This document shows, one piece after another, positions 38,113 to 49,237 of a stretch of DNA of 64,000 nt. The notes below the pieces were generated by a model, which did no database searches, was not told where the DNA came from, and saw nothing but the letters and a program-made list of their open reading frames with translations. The translations under genes and the position numbers were made by a program. This stretch comes from Bacteroidales bacterium (GTDB lineage: Bacteria > Bacteroidota > Bacteroidia > Bacteroidales > UBA932), in the NCBI GenBank assembly GCA_012728975.1, contig JAAYDZ010000016.1, positions 1-64,000 on the forward strand. The letters are read 5' to 3'. Within the stretch, counting starts at the first letter, position 1. The number at the start of each line of letters is the position of its first letter.

Positions 38113-41100
38113 ATGTGTTACAAACATCGCATAATAACAGTAATGGTATTGCTGTTATTGTTGTCTTTACAAATGCTTGCTCAAAGCGGAAACATTTCCG
38201 TCAAAGGTACCGTATTCGATGAAAATCACGATCCGGTACCTTTTGCAAGCGTTGTTCTCAAAGGCACAACATCCGGAGTCGCGGCTGATGCTGACGGCAA
38301 ATATTCTATCTCGGTACCGCGTAATAGCGTACTGATCTTCTCTTCTATAGGGTACTTGAACCAGGAAATCCCGGTAAATGGACGTGCTACGATAGACGTA
38401 GTTCTTGTACCTGATTCTGAAGCTCTGGAAGAGGTGATGGTAGTGGCCTATGGTACTGCTACCAAATCTTCATTTACGGGATCCGCAGGCAAAATAAGCG
38501 GTGAAAAAATTGAACTTATTCCCAACACAAATCCTCTCAACACTATTAATGGTTCTGTCCCCGGCGTTCGTCTTACATCTGCGCTTGGCCAGCCAGGAGC
38601 AAGTGCAACTATCACTATTCGCGGTATCGGATCTATTAATGGTAATACCGATCCACTTATAGTACTGGACGGTATGATTTACTCTGGAATACTCTCAAAT
38701 ATACCTGCCGGTGATATCGAGAGTATTACTGTGCTAAAGGATGCTGCTTCCACTGCACTCTACGGTGCACGAGCTGCAAATGGTGTGATAATGGTCACTA
38801 CCAAACAGGGCAAAAGCGAAAAAGCCAATATTAATGTAAAGGTTTCCACAGGCTGGGTGACTCGTGAGCGCGAAGACTACCTGACGATGGGCATCAAGGA
38901 CTATATGGAGACCTACTGGCGCCTCTATTACAACAACTACACCCTTAATGGTGTTGATCCTGGTGATGCGGCCCAACAGGCTTCCCTTGCTGTTACTACC
39001 GGTCTTAATTTTACTGACGAGTATAATCCCTGGTCCTGTAATATTTCTGAGGTTGTAGATGCGAACGGCAATTATAACACAGGTGCCACTTTTAAATGGC
39101 TGGATGACACAGACTGGAGAAAGGAAATCGAGCAGGTTGGGTTTGTCCAGGATTATTCGATAAGTGCGAATGGTCGTCACGGCAAAAACAGTTACTATGC
39201 TTCCGTAGGTTATTCTGATAGTGAAGGGTATGTTGTCGGCTCAGGATTTGAACGTTACACCGCAAGAGCTAATGTTTCTACACATGCTATGGATTGGCTC
39301 AATATCGGAGTCAATCTAGCCTCTACATTGAGTACAAGATATGGTATTCAATCTACCTCTCAGGGAGATTTGAGCAATGTCTTCCTCATCGCAAGACGCA
39401 TGCCTCCCGTCTATGGTGTTCGTCTTCACGATAACACAGGAGCTTTTATTTTGGATGACCATGGAAATCCGATTTATGATTTTGGAGAAGGTTATACTAC
39501 AGCTTCAGGACTAACTATCCCGGGTCGTGCGATCTATGCGGGAGTAAATGCTCCCAGGCAGCTTAAGAACCGTTACAATCAGCAGGAAAGAGCAATGATA
39601 GATGTAAAACCCTATATTGAGATTTCATTCCTCAAGGATTTCAAGTTCACAGCAAATGCCGCTCTCTACAACAGTAACTATGTATCGCATTCAGCCACAA
39701 TTTTCTACCCTGAAAAGTCATCAAATACACCTTCCACTTCCAAAACAATCTCCAATACACGTACCTGGTCTTTCAACCAGCTACTTACCTGGGGCCGCAA
39801 TTTCGGAAAACATCACGTAGATGCATTGCTCGGTCATGAAAGTAATAGTTACATATATTTGCTCGATGCTTCGGCTTCCATGCGTTATCAGATAGTAATT
39901 GGCGATAATTATGAATTTGACAACTATATTGAAGTGAGTGCACAACCGAGTTCATACAAAAATGTTTATAACACTGAAGGTTATTTTGCCCGCGTCAATT
40001 ATGACTATGACGGCAAATACTTCTTTTCCGGTTCATTCCGTAGGGATGGCAGTTCCAGATTTGCGAGAAATTCACGCTGGGGCAACTTCTGGTCAGTCGG
40101 AGGATCCTGGGTTCTTGATAGAGAACCGTTTATTCAGAGTATTGACTGGATTAACGGACTCAAGTTACGAGCATCCGTGGGAACTGTCGGCAGTGATGAC
40201 CTTGGCAGCTATTTCCCCTGGATGGCACTCTATGTGATCAACCAGAATGTAGATGAGCCGGGTTATACCCAGAGTACAACTTCTACGGGAAATCCCAATC
40301 TACAATGGGAGGTTAGTACCAATTGGGATGTGGCACTTGAATTCTCCCTCTTCAACAGGCGTTTGAGGGGATCGTTAGAATATTTTGACCGCAGGACCAC
40401 CAACCTTTTGATGGAGGTAACTCTTCCTCCTTCAACCGGTCTCACCTCTCACAACGAAAATGCCGGCGGCCTCTATAACCGAGGATTTGAATTTCAGCTT
40501 GGCTATGACATTATCAAGACCGGCAATATGAGGTGGAATGTGGGAATTAACGGCACATACCTTAAAAACCGCATTACCTCACTGCCTATTGACGCCTTCC
40601 TGAGAAACGCTTCATACAATAAAGTGGAGGAGGGACACTCTGTATATGAATGGTGGCTTTATCAATGGGCAGGCGTGGACCCTCAGACAGGTTTGAGCAT
40701 TTATGAGATTGCAGAAGACTACATTGGTGATACGTCTGATGATATTGTGAATGTCAACGGTATTGATTACACCACTAATGTTGCTAAAGCACGTGAAGAT
40801 TACAGTGGGTCCTCAATACCCAACCTTTTCGGAGGTATCACTACCTCATTCAACTGGAAAAACTTTACATTTTCGCTAGACCTCTATTACCAGCTGGGTG
40901 GATGGACCTATGATCGGGCTTATGAAAATGTGATGATAGGTGGATTGGTAAACACCAATCTGGTAAATCTATCGCCTGATTTAGCTGCCAATATGTGGCG
41001 TCAGCCGGGCGATGTAACTAACGTGCCTCTATTGACTACCAACTCAACTTACGCCTCCAATGTTCAGGCAACGCGTTCAACTAGATGGCTTACTACTACC

Positions 41101-41328
41101 AATATGCTTGAAATAAACAGTCTCAACATAGCTTATTCACTTCCGCAGAAGTGGTGTGAAAGGTTAAGACTTAGTAAAATACAGGTATATGTAGCGGGAG
41201 ACCATCTTTATGTGTTTAATGCCCGCAGGGGCCTCAACTCAAATTATTCGTTGAGCAATTACGACTCAGGCGGAGACCGTTACAGTCCTTCGAGGACCAT
41301 TTCTCTTGGTGTTAATATTACTCTCTAA
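38113..41328 (+). CDS. SusC/RagA-family TonB-linked outer membrane protein
   Basis: Carboxypeptidase-like N-domain (ISVKGTVFDENHDPVPFASVVLKGTTSGVAADADGKYSI), plug (VVAYGTATKSSFTGS, ITVLKDAASTALYGARAANGVIMVTTKQGK), C-terminal barrel. Confidence 0.96.
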   Translation: MCYKHRIITVMVLLLLLSLQMLAQSGNISVKGTVFDENHDPVPFASVVLKGTTSGVAADADGKYSISVPRNSVLIFSSIGYLNQEIPVNGRATIDVVLVPDSEALEEVMVVAYGTATKSSFTGSAGKISGEKIELIPNTNPLNTINGSVPGVRLTSALGQPGASATITIRGIGSINGNTDPLIVLDGMIYSGILSNIPAGDIESITVLKDAASTALYGARAANGVIMVTTKQGKSEKANINVKVSTGWVTREREDYLTMGIKDYMETYWRLYYNNYTLNGVDPGDAAQQASLAVTTGLNFTDEYNPWSCNISEVVDANGNYNTGATFKWLDDTDWRKEIEQVGFVQDYSISANGRHGKNSYYASVGYSDSEGYVVGSGFERYTARANVSTHAMDWLNIGVNLASTLSTRYGIQSTSQGDLSNVFLIARRMPPVYGVRLHDNTGAFILDDHGNPIYDFGEGYTTASGLTIPGRAIYAGVNAPRQLKNRYNQQERAMIDVKPYIEISFLKDFKFTANAALYNSNYVSHSATIFYPEKSSNTPSTSKTISNTRTWSFNQLLTWGRNFGKHHVDALLGHESNSYIYLLDASASMRYQIVIGDNYEFDNYIEVSAQPSSYKNVYNTEGYFARVNYDYDGKYFFSGSFRRDGSSRFARNSRWGNFWSVGGSWVLDREPFIQSIDWINGLKLRASVGTVGSDDLGSYFPWMALYVINQNVDEPGYTQSTTSTGNPNLQWEVSTNWDVALEFSLFNRRLRGSLEYFDRRTTNLLMEVTLPPSTGLTSHNENAGGLYNRGFEFQLGYDIIKTGNMRWNVGINGTYLKNRITSLPIDAFLRNASYNKVEEGHSVYEWWLYQWAGVDPQTGLSIYEIAEDYIGDTSDDIVNVNGIDYTTNVAKAREDYSGSSIPNLFGGITTSFNWKNFTFSLDLYYQLGGWTYDRAYENVMIGGLVNTNLVNLSPDLAANMWRQPGDVTNVPLLTTNSTYASNVQATRSTRWLTTTNMLEINSLNIAYSLPQKWCERLRLSKIQVYVAGDHLYVFNARRGLNSNYSLSNYDSGGDRYSPSRTISLGVNITL

Positions 41329-41339
41329 AGCTTACTGAT

Positions 41340-43004
41340 ATGAAACGAATATATCCTATCATAATTATGACAGCCGCGTTGCTAACCACCTGGTCTTGTA
41401 GCAAAGAGTTTTTGGACACAGCACCTACATCTTCTGTTGATGAGGCCAGTATTTTCAGTAGCACCGAAAATGCTATGATGGCCATTAACGGTATTCACCG
41501 TATGATGTACGAAGGTAACTCCAGCGGCACTACAACCTCCTATTATGGACAGGGAGGTTATCCAACTTTCTGTCTCCACCTTGCCTTTATGGCTGATGAT
41601 GTGGTATGGACTTACGATAATGTAATGTTCAAATTCTGCACACAGTTGACGCATCACCGCGATCTCTCTCATAGATACAATGACCTCAATTACTACTGGA
41701 AATTTTTCTACAGAGTAATTAATAATGCCAATAAAGTTATTGAGGCCTATGATGCAGGAATGCCCGGTTCGGAACAATACGGCTATATGGCGGCTGGGGA
41801 GGCATATGCTTATCGTGGATTTGCATTGTTTGAGCTTGTGCAGGCCTGGGCCAAAAGGTACGATCCTGCAGGTAATAACACCCAACCGGGTGTGATCCTG
41901 CGTTTGACTCCTTCACCTGATCCGATGCCCAGAAGTACAGTTGAAGAGACCTACGCACAGATTCTTGCGGACCTTGGTACTGCGTTTGAATATCTCGACA
42001 AATGCACTATTAAAAAGGCAAATAAGTCACACTTTGATAAATATGTCGTAAGAGGACTACGTGCCAGAGTCTATCTAACAATGGGAAAATGGAGTGAAGC
42101 AGCAACCGATGCCGAATATGTTATCAAAAACTCCGGAGCAAAGCTACAGGCTGATACTTATACTACTGTAGTCAACCGTGCAAGCGACGCAAACAACACT
42201 GAGTGGTTATGGGGACTTATCGCAAAAGAAGATAATACACAGGGAGGAGCACTGCGCTCCTGGCATAATTTCATCTCCAATAACTACGCATCCTACAATA
42301 GAAACAGCCCAAGGGCAATTCTTAATCTACTTTACAACACCATTCCTGAGTCAGACGTGAGAAAACGCCTCTGGGTAGAGGATCCTTACACCGCCAAGGA
42401 ACTCTATCTCCCCGGTAGTTCAGCAGCTCGTAAGGCCTGTTGGATGTCACAGAAATGGATTGTAGATGACAACCAGACACAAAATGACTACCATGATGTT
42501 GCCTATATGCGTCTTCCTGAAATGTATCTGATAGCAGCAGAGGGCTATGCTCGCGCAGGGCAAAATGAAAAGGCGCAGAATATGCTCTACACCATAGCCC
42601 ATCATCGTGATCCTGAATATGCTATGCCGACAAGTACAGGAGAGGCTCTTGCAGAGGCAGTAATTTGGCAAAGAAGGGTTGAACTATGGGCAGAACATGG
42701 CACCCGCTGGCACGACCTTAAACGTCTTGACCAGGCCATAGACCGTGGCCCTAAGCCACGCGAAGGCTACAATCAGGGTGGTACAGCTAATGGATGGGGT
42801 ACAAATGTCAAAATGGCTCCCTGGAACAACTCTAAGTGTCCACCTCTCGATCCTTTGGCCTCAAACTACAATATGTACGGTGAGCAGATGCCGGGTGAAA
42901 AGGCCAGAACTACCGGCAAACCTTCGGCTGACGAGTTTTGGCAGTGGCTGATCCCTTATAATGAAATTAGCGGAAATCCGCTCTGTGAGCAGAATCCGCT
43001 GTAG
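41340..43004 (+). CDS. SusD/RagB-family nutrient-binding lipoprotein
   Basis: Lipoprotein signal TTWSCSKEFLDTAPTSSVDE; TPR-like YYWKFFYRVINNANKVIE; VELWAEHGTRWHDLKRL; immediately downstream of SusC. Confidence 0.95.
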   Translation: MKRIYPIIIMTAALLTTWSCSKEFLDTAPTSSVDEASIFSSTENAMMAINGIHRMMYEGNSSGTTTSYYGQGGYPTFCLHLAFMADDVVWTYDNVMFKFCTQLTHHRDLSHRYNDLNYYWKFFYRVINNANKVIEAYDAGMPGSEQYGYMAAGEAYAYRGFALFELVQAWAKRYDPAGNNTQPGVILRLTPSPDPMPRSTVEETYAQILADLGTAFEYLDKCTIKKANKSHFDKYVVRGLRARVYLTMGKWSEAATDAEYVIKNSGAKLQADTYTTVVNRASDANNTEWLWGLIAKEDNTQGGALRSWHNFISNNYASYNRNSPRAILNLLYNTIPESDVRKRLWVEDPYTAKELYLPGSSAARKACWMSQKWIVDDNQTQNDYHDVAYMRLPEMYLIAAEGYARAGQNEKAQNMLYTIAHHRDPEYAMPTSTGEALAEAVIWQRRVELWAEHGTRWHDLKRLDQAIDRGPKPREGYNQGGTANGWGTNVKMAPWNNSKCPPLDPLASNYNMYGEQMPGEKARTTGKPSADEFWQWLIPYNEISGNPLCEQNPL

Positions 43005-43007
43005 TTT

Positions 43008-45650
43008 CTATCTGAAAAAGAATGCAAAGAGCAGTCTATCGAAACTTTCGGTAGGCCGCTCTTTGCTTTTGTGTCCGTTGCAGAGCGTTACAACTCCGTT
43101 TTTACGAATTGGATCGAATGTCATACTGCTTTTCATACCGTATACCGATCCGGTATGACCATGAGCTATAATGCCCGGAATCCAAACATCCTGCATTGTC
43201 CTCATCGCATAGCCGTAATAGATGCCCCGGGCATCGGTCGGAGTTTGTATTGACTGCATTAAGCGTGCACTGCTCTCATCGACAATCCTGACTCCGTCAA
43301 GTGTGCCGTAATTGATGTGCAACATCATATATCGGGCAAGATCGAGAGCACTCATTTTCATTCCGCCTGTGGTAGAGAAAAGAGCGGGATCATAGCCGAG
43401 TATATAATCCTGGTCACTCTTTGCCAAAGGATAGTAGGCTTCCGGCCTATGGATAAAACCTCCTTTACTTTCATTGTATTCATAAAGAGGAACACAGATT
43501 GTGGTATCCGGTATGTCGGCCATATTTAGACTGCCGGTAAGACCGAGAGGATCTAGGATGTTTTGTTTGATATAGCTGTCATATCTCACTCCGGAAACTT
43601 TTTCCACTACAGCACCGAGCATATTAAAATTGAGGTTACAGTATCTGTATCCCATTCCCGGGGCATAATTGCTGTAACATTTGGTGTAGTTGGGATTTTT
43701 CGAAGGATTGATCCTGTCAAGAGTCTTGTAGCCCTGAGAGTCATTTAGCGATGATGTATGGCTCAAAAGCATCGAAACAGTTATTTTGTCATCAGGAAAT
43801 TTGGGGTTTCTTACCTGGAAGCCCAAAATGTCCCCAACATCGGCATTCAGGTCTATTTTTTTCTGCTCCAACAACTGCATTATTGAAAGGGCACAGAATG
43901 ATTTGGAAATGGAAGCGATACGTACAATATCACGCTCATCCCCTCTGAAGGGATTGCCTTCAAGGTCTTTGCTACCAAAGGAGTGGTGATATACGATCTC
44001 ATTATCTCTGACAACTGCAGTGATAAGTCCGATTGCTCCATATTTTTTCATTCTCTGATTCATCAATGACTCAAAGATGGCCGGATCTTTTGCGCCGTTT
44101 TTCATTTTAAGAGGTTTGCCGGCCAGCGTACCGTTGTACTTGCTGTTTTCGATGGTTATTTCTCCGTTTACCAGCTGGAGTCTAAGTCCGGAAGCATATG
44201 CAGAGGCATTGGCATAGGTAGAATTGGCCCTAAATTCTTTTGGCTTGAATACGAGAATGTCAGCATAATAGCCCTCTTTTATGAATCCGCGCCCTTCAAT
44301 TCCATATGTCTGTGCTACTTTACCGGTGCTCTTGTGGATCATCTGCTCCATCGTAAGTATTTTCTTGTTAAGCACGTAGTGTTGTATTTTATGGGGGTAT
44401 GAACCGGTAGCACGTGGATGCCCTCCGAAGCTGCCGTCAGTACAAGTCATTACCCAGGGTTGTTTCATATAGTTGCAGATATCTTTTTCGCTTAGATTGA
44501 AGTTTGCGATGGAAGGAGCCCCTTGTCGGAGGATTTCCACTACTGCATCTTCGATGGGGAGTTTCATCTCTTTTGCGATGGAGTTGAGGTACCTCCCAAT
44601 ATGTTCTTTGATAGGGCCTTTTATGATCATTATAGAGCCTGCGCCGCCACGACTGGAGATATTCTCTCTTATACCCTCTCTAATCATATTCAGAGTGTCA
44701 GGATGATCAAATCTTTGTAGATAAGCCTTTCTTCCGCCGTTTTGCGCCCATTTTGGGAGCAATGCCGAGGAGAGTGAGGTACTTGAGGCCAGATAAGGAT
44801 ATTGATCTGCGGTGATGTATAATCCTTCGTTCTGAGCAGCTTCTATAGTTGCTATAATCCTGCCCGAACTACCGTTTGTGCCTCCGCTGGATTTGATGTG
44901 TGAAATATTTAACTGCACTTGAGCCTCGCGTGCTATGCGTATAGCTTCATTAACTGCGCTATCAAGTCCCACACCTGACGTACCTTCGCTGCGCATATGG
45001 GTGGTGTAGATGCCACCGTAGTCAGATATAGCGGATATTACTTCAATAAGTTCTTCAGTACTAGTGAATGTACCCGGCAGATAATAGAGTCCGGTGGAAA
45101 TCCCGAAGGCGCCCAGATTCATCGCTTCGATTGCAAGCTGTTTCATCTTTTCGATTTCCTCCTTGGTAGCATCTCTCATCTGATCCTCTCCCAGCACCGC
45201 CCTTCGCAGAGGAGAATGACCCAGGAAGAGTCCGCAGTTGGTACCCATACCTTGGCTACGCATCTTTTCAAAAGTTTCGGTCATTGGCCAGGATCCCGAT
45301 CCGCATTGTCCGCAGAGGACAGTGGTTACGCCCATCTGTAAGTAATTTTCGTTCGATTTTCTCTCTTTTAGGAAATCCCCATCGGAATGGGAGTGAGGAT
45401 CAATGAAACCCGGAGTGACAATATATCCTGAAGCATCAATAACTCTGTCAGCTGTTTTGCCGGTATAGTTTCCGACAAACGCAATTCGGTCTCCAACGAC
45501 CAGCACATCACATTTGACAGGTTTTTCAAGGGAGCCGTTATACACAAGGCCGCCTTTAATGAGTATGGAATTGGCAGGAGAGCGCCCGGCCGTTTGGATA
45601 CAACATAGGGCGAAGGCCGTCAGAATCGTTAAAAACAGTCTCCTTTTCAT
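43008..45650 (-). CDS. Fusion: N-acyl-D-amino-acid deacylase (amidohydrolase) + beta-lactamase-family serine hydrolase
   Basis: N-half: ILIKGGLVYNGSLEKPVKCDVLVVGDRIAFVGNY, VTPGFIDPHSHSDGD. C-half: ASISKSFCALSIMQLLEQ (SxxK), YRYCNLNF (YxN), HGHTGSVYG (HTG). Junction near 44.05-44.1 kb. Confidence 0.88.
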   Translation of the reverse strand: MKRRLFLTILTAFALCCIQTAGRSPANSILIKGGLVYNGSLEKPVKCDVLVVGDRIAFVGNYTGKTADRVIDASGYIVTPGFIDPHSHSDGDFLKERKSNENYLQMGVTTVLCGQCGSGSWPMTETFEKMRSQGMGTNCGLFLGHSPLRRAVLGEDQMRDATKEEIEKMKQLAIEAMNLGAFGISTGLYYLPGTFTSTEELIEVISAISDYGGIYTTHMRSEGTSGVGLDSAVNEAIRIAREAQVQLNISHIKSSGGTNGSSGRIIATIEAAQNEGLYITADQYPYLASSTSLSSALLPKWAQNGGRKAYLQRFDHPDTLNMIREGIRENISSRGGAGSIMIIKGPIKEHIGRYLNSIAKEMKLPIEDAVVEILRQGAPSIANFNLSEKDICNYMKQPWVMTCTDGSFGGHPRATGSYPHKIQHYVLNKKILTMEQMIHKSTGKVAQTYGIEGRGFIKEGYYADILVFKPKEFRANSTYANASAYASGLRLQLVNGEITIENSKYNGTLAGKPLKMKNGAKDPAIFESLMNQRMKKYGAIGLITAVVRDNEIVYHHSFGSKDLEGNPFRGDERDIVRIASISKSFCALSIMQLLEQKKIDLNADVGDILGFQVRNPKFPDDKITVSMLLSHTSSLNDSQGYKTLDRINPSKNPNYTKCYSNYAPGMGYRYCNLNFNMLGAVVEKVSGVRYDSYIKQNILDPLGLTGSLNMADIPDTTICVPLYEYNESKGGFIHRPEAYYPLAKSDQDYILGYDPALFSTTGGMKMSALDLARYMMLHINYGTLDGVRIVDESSARLMQSIQTPTDARGIYYGYAMRTMQDVWIPGIIAHGHTGSVYGMKSSMTFDPIRKNGVVTLCNGHKSKERPTESFDRLLFAFFFR

Positions 45651-45674
45651 GATGAATGTGTTATTATAGTTGTT

Positions 45675-48167
45675 CTAGATCAATCCGCCAAACAAGATGG
45701 CGTTTGCAAATATTTTGGATGTGTTGTACCAGTAGGAACGGAAATTCATATCTTCTGCAAAGAAAATAACCCGTCCGCGTCCGGCCTTACAGGTTATGAT
45801 AGCTTGTCCGTTACGGAATTTGTTAAGATGGTCATTGGTGATATAACCTGAAACATAAGGATCCTGTGAGTATTTCATCGGTGTGGAACCCTTTTCACAT
45901 GAATAAACTGTAGCTTTGTGTTTAAACACTTGCACAGTGCTCTCTTTGAAGCCCCAGAAAAGCGGGGATTCCAAATCCAGATTACACTCTAAAATTACCC
46001 CATAAATACCTTTATCGGGAGTTGTGACGATCTCGGCAAGTCCTGCTCTCTGGGCTATAGGCGCAGCATCTCCTCCAAGTATAAGTGTGCCACCGCTCCT
46101 CACCCAACTACCGATAGTCTCATAAAAATCATTTTGCTGTAGAGGGGAAGGTGCTCCGCCTAGTATCACCATCACATTGTAAGAAGAAAGGTTGCGAGAA
46201 GAGGTAATGCGCGAATGGTCGATAACCGTATGATCAAACCCAAATCTGCGATCAATGGAGAACCAGGCCTCTCCCGTGTGGGAAGTACCCAGTCCACGTC
46301 CTGTGACTATTGCCACATCGGGTCTGTTTAAACTGGAGAAAATAGGGCTACCCAGATCGTGATCCTTCATCATGCCACTTTTGAAGGAATGTACCTGTAC
46401 TCCAGTTTGTTCCGCAAGAGCCGAAATCCTTATGTAGAGTTCATCCTTGTTGGTAGGTTGTCCGGTAACGGGCACCAGGATAGTACCGGTAGGAAAAGTG
46501 AATTCCCTGTTGTCTTCCACACAAGTCAAACTTTTGCCGGCGACTCTCAGGAGAAAGCCCTCTTTAAGTAGTTCTGAAGCCATCTTAGGAGCGTAGTACT
46601 CGTTGTTGCTAAAGGCATATCCTATATTACTGATGCCACCAATTACTTCTCCTTTGGGAAATAGTGCTTCCGTAACTCTGTCTGCAAGGCGTCCCTGGAC
46701 AGATTTGAGATTCTCGCTTTCAACCCCGAATGCTGAAGGAAAACTCCAGGTGGAGATATCGTAGAAAATACTGTCTTTAAATGAGGTTATATGGTCCCAC
46801 ATTGCCCTGAAGGTATAGTAGCGGTTTTGTACCATCGGAACTATGTATCCCTGCTCTTTAGTGTCGCGATAAACTTCGATATCATGAGTAAGGAGCACCT
46901 CCAGTAGATGGTATTCGCGTGCTATATCTTCTTTGATGGAAAATCTTACACCTGCCACAGGGTCTTTCTGAGCTGTCTTTAGTTGGTCTATGTAGTAATT
47001 TTTCTGATAATCGAGCAGTTCTTCTCTCATCCGAAACCCCGATGTAACCACTGAGATGGCAGCAAGGGTCTGTGTGCGTATAGTTTCGGGAAATGTCAGG
47101 AGTCCCCAGGGGGTATTGCGGAGATATCCGTAAGAGGCTCCCTGCTCGTGGAGTAGACAGATTGAGCCCTGAAGGTCGCCATAAGCAGCTCCTTTACCGA
47201 TAAAAAAGTCATCATAATTTTCTTTAGAGAAATATAGAATGCCTTTTTTGTCAAGTTCAACTGCAGTATTCTCTGCTATTTTAAGAGTCAGGTCCTGATT
47301 GGTCTGTGAAATGCCCCTGTAGGTTCTGTAGGGGTCTCCAGGACTGAAATAGAAGCCCGAGGTAGTACCCTGTTCATGCATATCAAGAACGAGATTGGGC
47401 ATCCACCATTTATACATAGAAACACTGTTTTTTCCTTCGGGATGTTGGACATTGAGCCAGTCACGGTTGCAGTCGGCATAGTAGTGGTTGGTGCGACTGC
47501 TGGGCCAAGGTTCCATCTGTCCGGGGCCATTAATGTCGGCTCTTTTATTTTTACTTGCTGTGGAGTTGGTCCAGTGAGCAAATCTGCTGATGCCGTCCGG
47601 ATTGAGTCCGGGAGTGATGACCACAATCGTGTTTTCAAGCATCTCTTTGATTTGTGGAGAGTCTGATGCTGCAAAATAATATGCAGCAAGTACGGCGGTA
47701 TTGACTCCGGAAGCTTCATTTCCATGAATTGATGCCATCAGATTTACCACAACCGGCATTTTATCTGTCTCAAGCAATGGGGAGCGTGATGGATCGCAAA
47801 GCTGAAGGTGCTCTTCTCTTATTTTTTCAAGATTGGAGATATTTTGTTCGGAAGAGATGCATATCTGAATAAACTCTCTATGGTTGTATGTCCGACCGAA
47901 TTTTTTTATGGAAACTCTATCAGAGGCAGCCTCAAGGCGTTCCATATATTTGCAAATAGCGTCCCAATTGAGAAAATATGTCCCGATCTGATAGCCAAGA
48001 ACCTGTTCAGGAGTTGGTATCGAAGTGTTAAATTGGTGATTTCCGTCCGGAAGATACCATTCAAGAGAGCCTGGATAAGGATTTTGGGCTGATGAAAGTG
48101 CAGAAACAAGCAGGAAAAGGGCAAGTACTAAGACTCGCGAAAATAGTTTCTTAATAAATGAGTCCAT
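45675..48167 (-). CDS. Secreted M14-family zinc carboxypeptidase-like protein
   Basis: VNLMASIHGNEASGVNTAVLAAYYFA, ITPGLNPDGISRFAHWTN, YYADCNRDWLN, VLDMHEQGTTSGFYFSPG. Confidence 0.88.
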   Translation of the reverse strand: MDSFIKKLFSRVLVLALFLLVSALSSAQNPYPGSLEWYLPDGNHQFNTSIPTPEQVLGYQIGTYFLNWDAICKYMERLEAASDRVSIKKFGRTYNHREFIQICISSEQNISNLEKIREEHLQLCDPSRSPLLETDKMPVVVNLMASIHGNEASGVNTAVLAAYYFAASDSPQIKEMLENTIVVITPGLNPDGISRFAHWTNSTASKNKRADINGPGQMEPWPSSRTNHYYADCNRDWLNVQHPEGKNSVSMYKWWMPNLVLDMHEQGTTSGFYFSPGDPYRTYRGISQTNQDLTLKIAENTAVELDKKGILYFSKENYDDFFIGKGAAYGDLQGSICLLHEQGASYGYLRNTPWGLLTFPETIRTQTLAAISVVTSGFRMREELLDYQKNYYIDQLKTAQKDPVAGVRFSIKEDIAREYHLLEVLLTHDIEVYRDTKEQGYIVPMVQNRYYTFRAMWDHITSFKDSIFYDISTWSFPSAFGVESENLKSVQGRLADRVTEALFPKGEVIGGISNIGYAFSNNEYYAPKMASELLKEGFLLRVAGKSLTCVEDNREFTFPTGTILVPVTGQPTNKDELYIRISALAEQTGVQVHSFKSGMMKDHDLGSPIFSSLNRPDVAIVTGRGLGTSHTGEAWFSIDRRFGFDHTVIDHSRITSSRNLSSYNVMVILGGAPSPLQQNDFYETIGSWVRSGGTLILGGDAAPIAQRAGLAEIVTTPDKGIYGVILECNLDLESPLFWGFKESTVQVFKHKATVYSCEKGSTPMKYSQDPYVSGYITNDHLNKFRNGQAIITCKAGRGRVIFFAEDMNFRSYWYNTSKIFANAILFGGLI

Positions 48168-48251
48168 CGTAATCGTATTTTTTCAAAGGTAAGAAAAAAA
48201 ACGCACCCGCAAGTCTGCAGATGCGTTTTTCGTTAAATAATCTATAAAGAT

Positions 48252-49217
48252 CTATTTGCTTCCTTTTGAGATACTTTCCCGCATTTCGGTGTCGGCTTTG
48301 ATATTCTGGAATTTGTAGTAATCCATAATTCCTAGATTGCCGCTTCTGAAGGCTTCAGCCATTGCGAGAGGTACCTGTGCCTCTGCTTCGATAACTTTTG
48401 CACGAGCTTCCTGTGCTTTTGCTTTCATTTCTTGCTCTACGGCCACAGCCATTGCGCGTTTTTCTTCAGCGCGGGCTTGGGCAATATTCTTGTCGGCATT
48501 TGCCTGGTCAATCTTCAATACAGCTCCGATATTCTTTCCGATATCGATATCGGCGATGTCGATAGAGAGGATTTCAAATGCAGTACCGGCATCCAGACCC
48601 TTGTTGAGTACCACTTTGGAGATTGAATCAGGATTCTCGAGCACTTCTTTGTGAGATTCGGAAGAACCGATACTGGATACGATACCCTCGCCCACACGTG
48701 CAAGTACGGTCTCTTCACCGGCACCTCCAACAAGTTGTTTGATGTTGGCGCGTACTGTCACACGAGCCTTTACAATGAGTTGGATACCATCTTTGGCTAC
48801 CGCAGTAACGGGAGGCGTGTTGATTACTTTGGGATTTACCGACATTTGTACAGCTTCAAAAACGTCACGACCCGCCAGATCAATGGCGGCTGCCATTTTG
48901 AAGTTGAGGGCGATATTGGCTTTGTCAGCGGAAACCAGAGCATTGACCACTTTGGGCACGTTTCCTTTGGCCAGATAGTGGGCTTCAAGTTCGTTGGCAT
49001 TGAGCGTAAGTCCCGCTTTTGTGCCGGTAATCATCGCCATAACGATGGTTCCGGGAGGGACTTTTCTCCAACGCATAAGAATAAGTTGAAGGAGGGAGAT
49101 CCTGACACCTGAAATAAGTGCCTGAAACCACATTGTGATCGGGAAAAACCACAAGAGGACAATGAGGCCTACAATGGCGACTCCTATCCAAATAAAAATT
49201 GATGCAATTCCATCCAT
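48252..49217 (-). CDS. floA: Flotillin-like protein FloA
   Basis: [33 protein letters not shown], Ala/Glu-rich coiled-coil [56 protein letters not shown]. Confidence 0.93.
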   Translation of the reverse strand: MDGIASIFIWIGVAIVGLIVLLWFFPITMWFQALISGVRISLLQLILMRWRKVPPGTIVMAMITGTKAGLTLNANELEAHYLAKGNVPKVVNALVSADKANIALNFKMAAAIDLAGRDVFEAVQMSVNPKVINTPPVTAVAKDGIQLIVKARVTVRANIKQLVGGAGEETVLARVGEGIVSSIGSSESHKEVLENPDSISKVVLNKGLDAGTAFEILSIDIADIDIGKNIGAVLKIDQANADKNIAQARAEEKRAMAVAVEQEMKAKAQEARAKVIEAEAQVPLAMAEAFRSGNLGIMDYYKFQNIKADTEMRESISKGSK

Positions 49218-49237
49218 AGGGGTTTAATTTTAGATTG

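Noticed and set aside
38016-38222. 68-aa ORF just upstream of and overlapping the susC start
   Set aside because: Overlaps the SusC signal peptide out of frame; no independent support.
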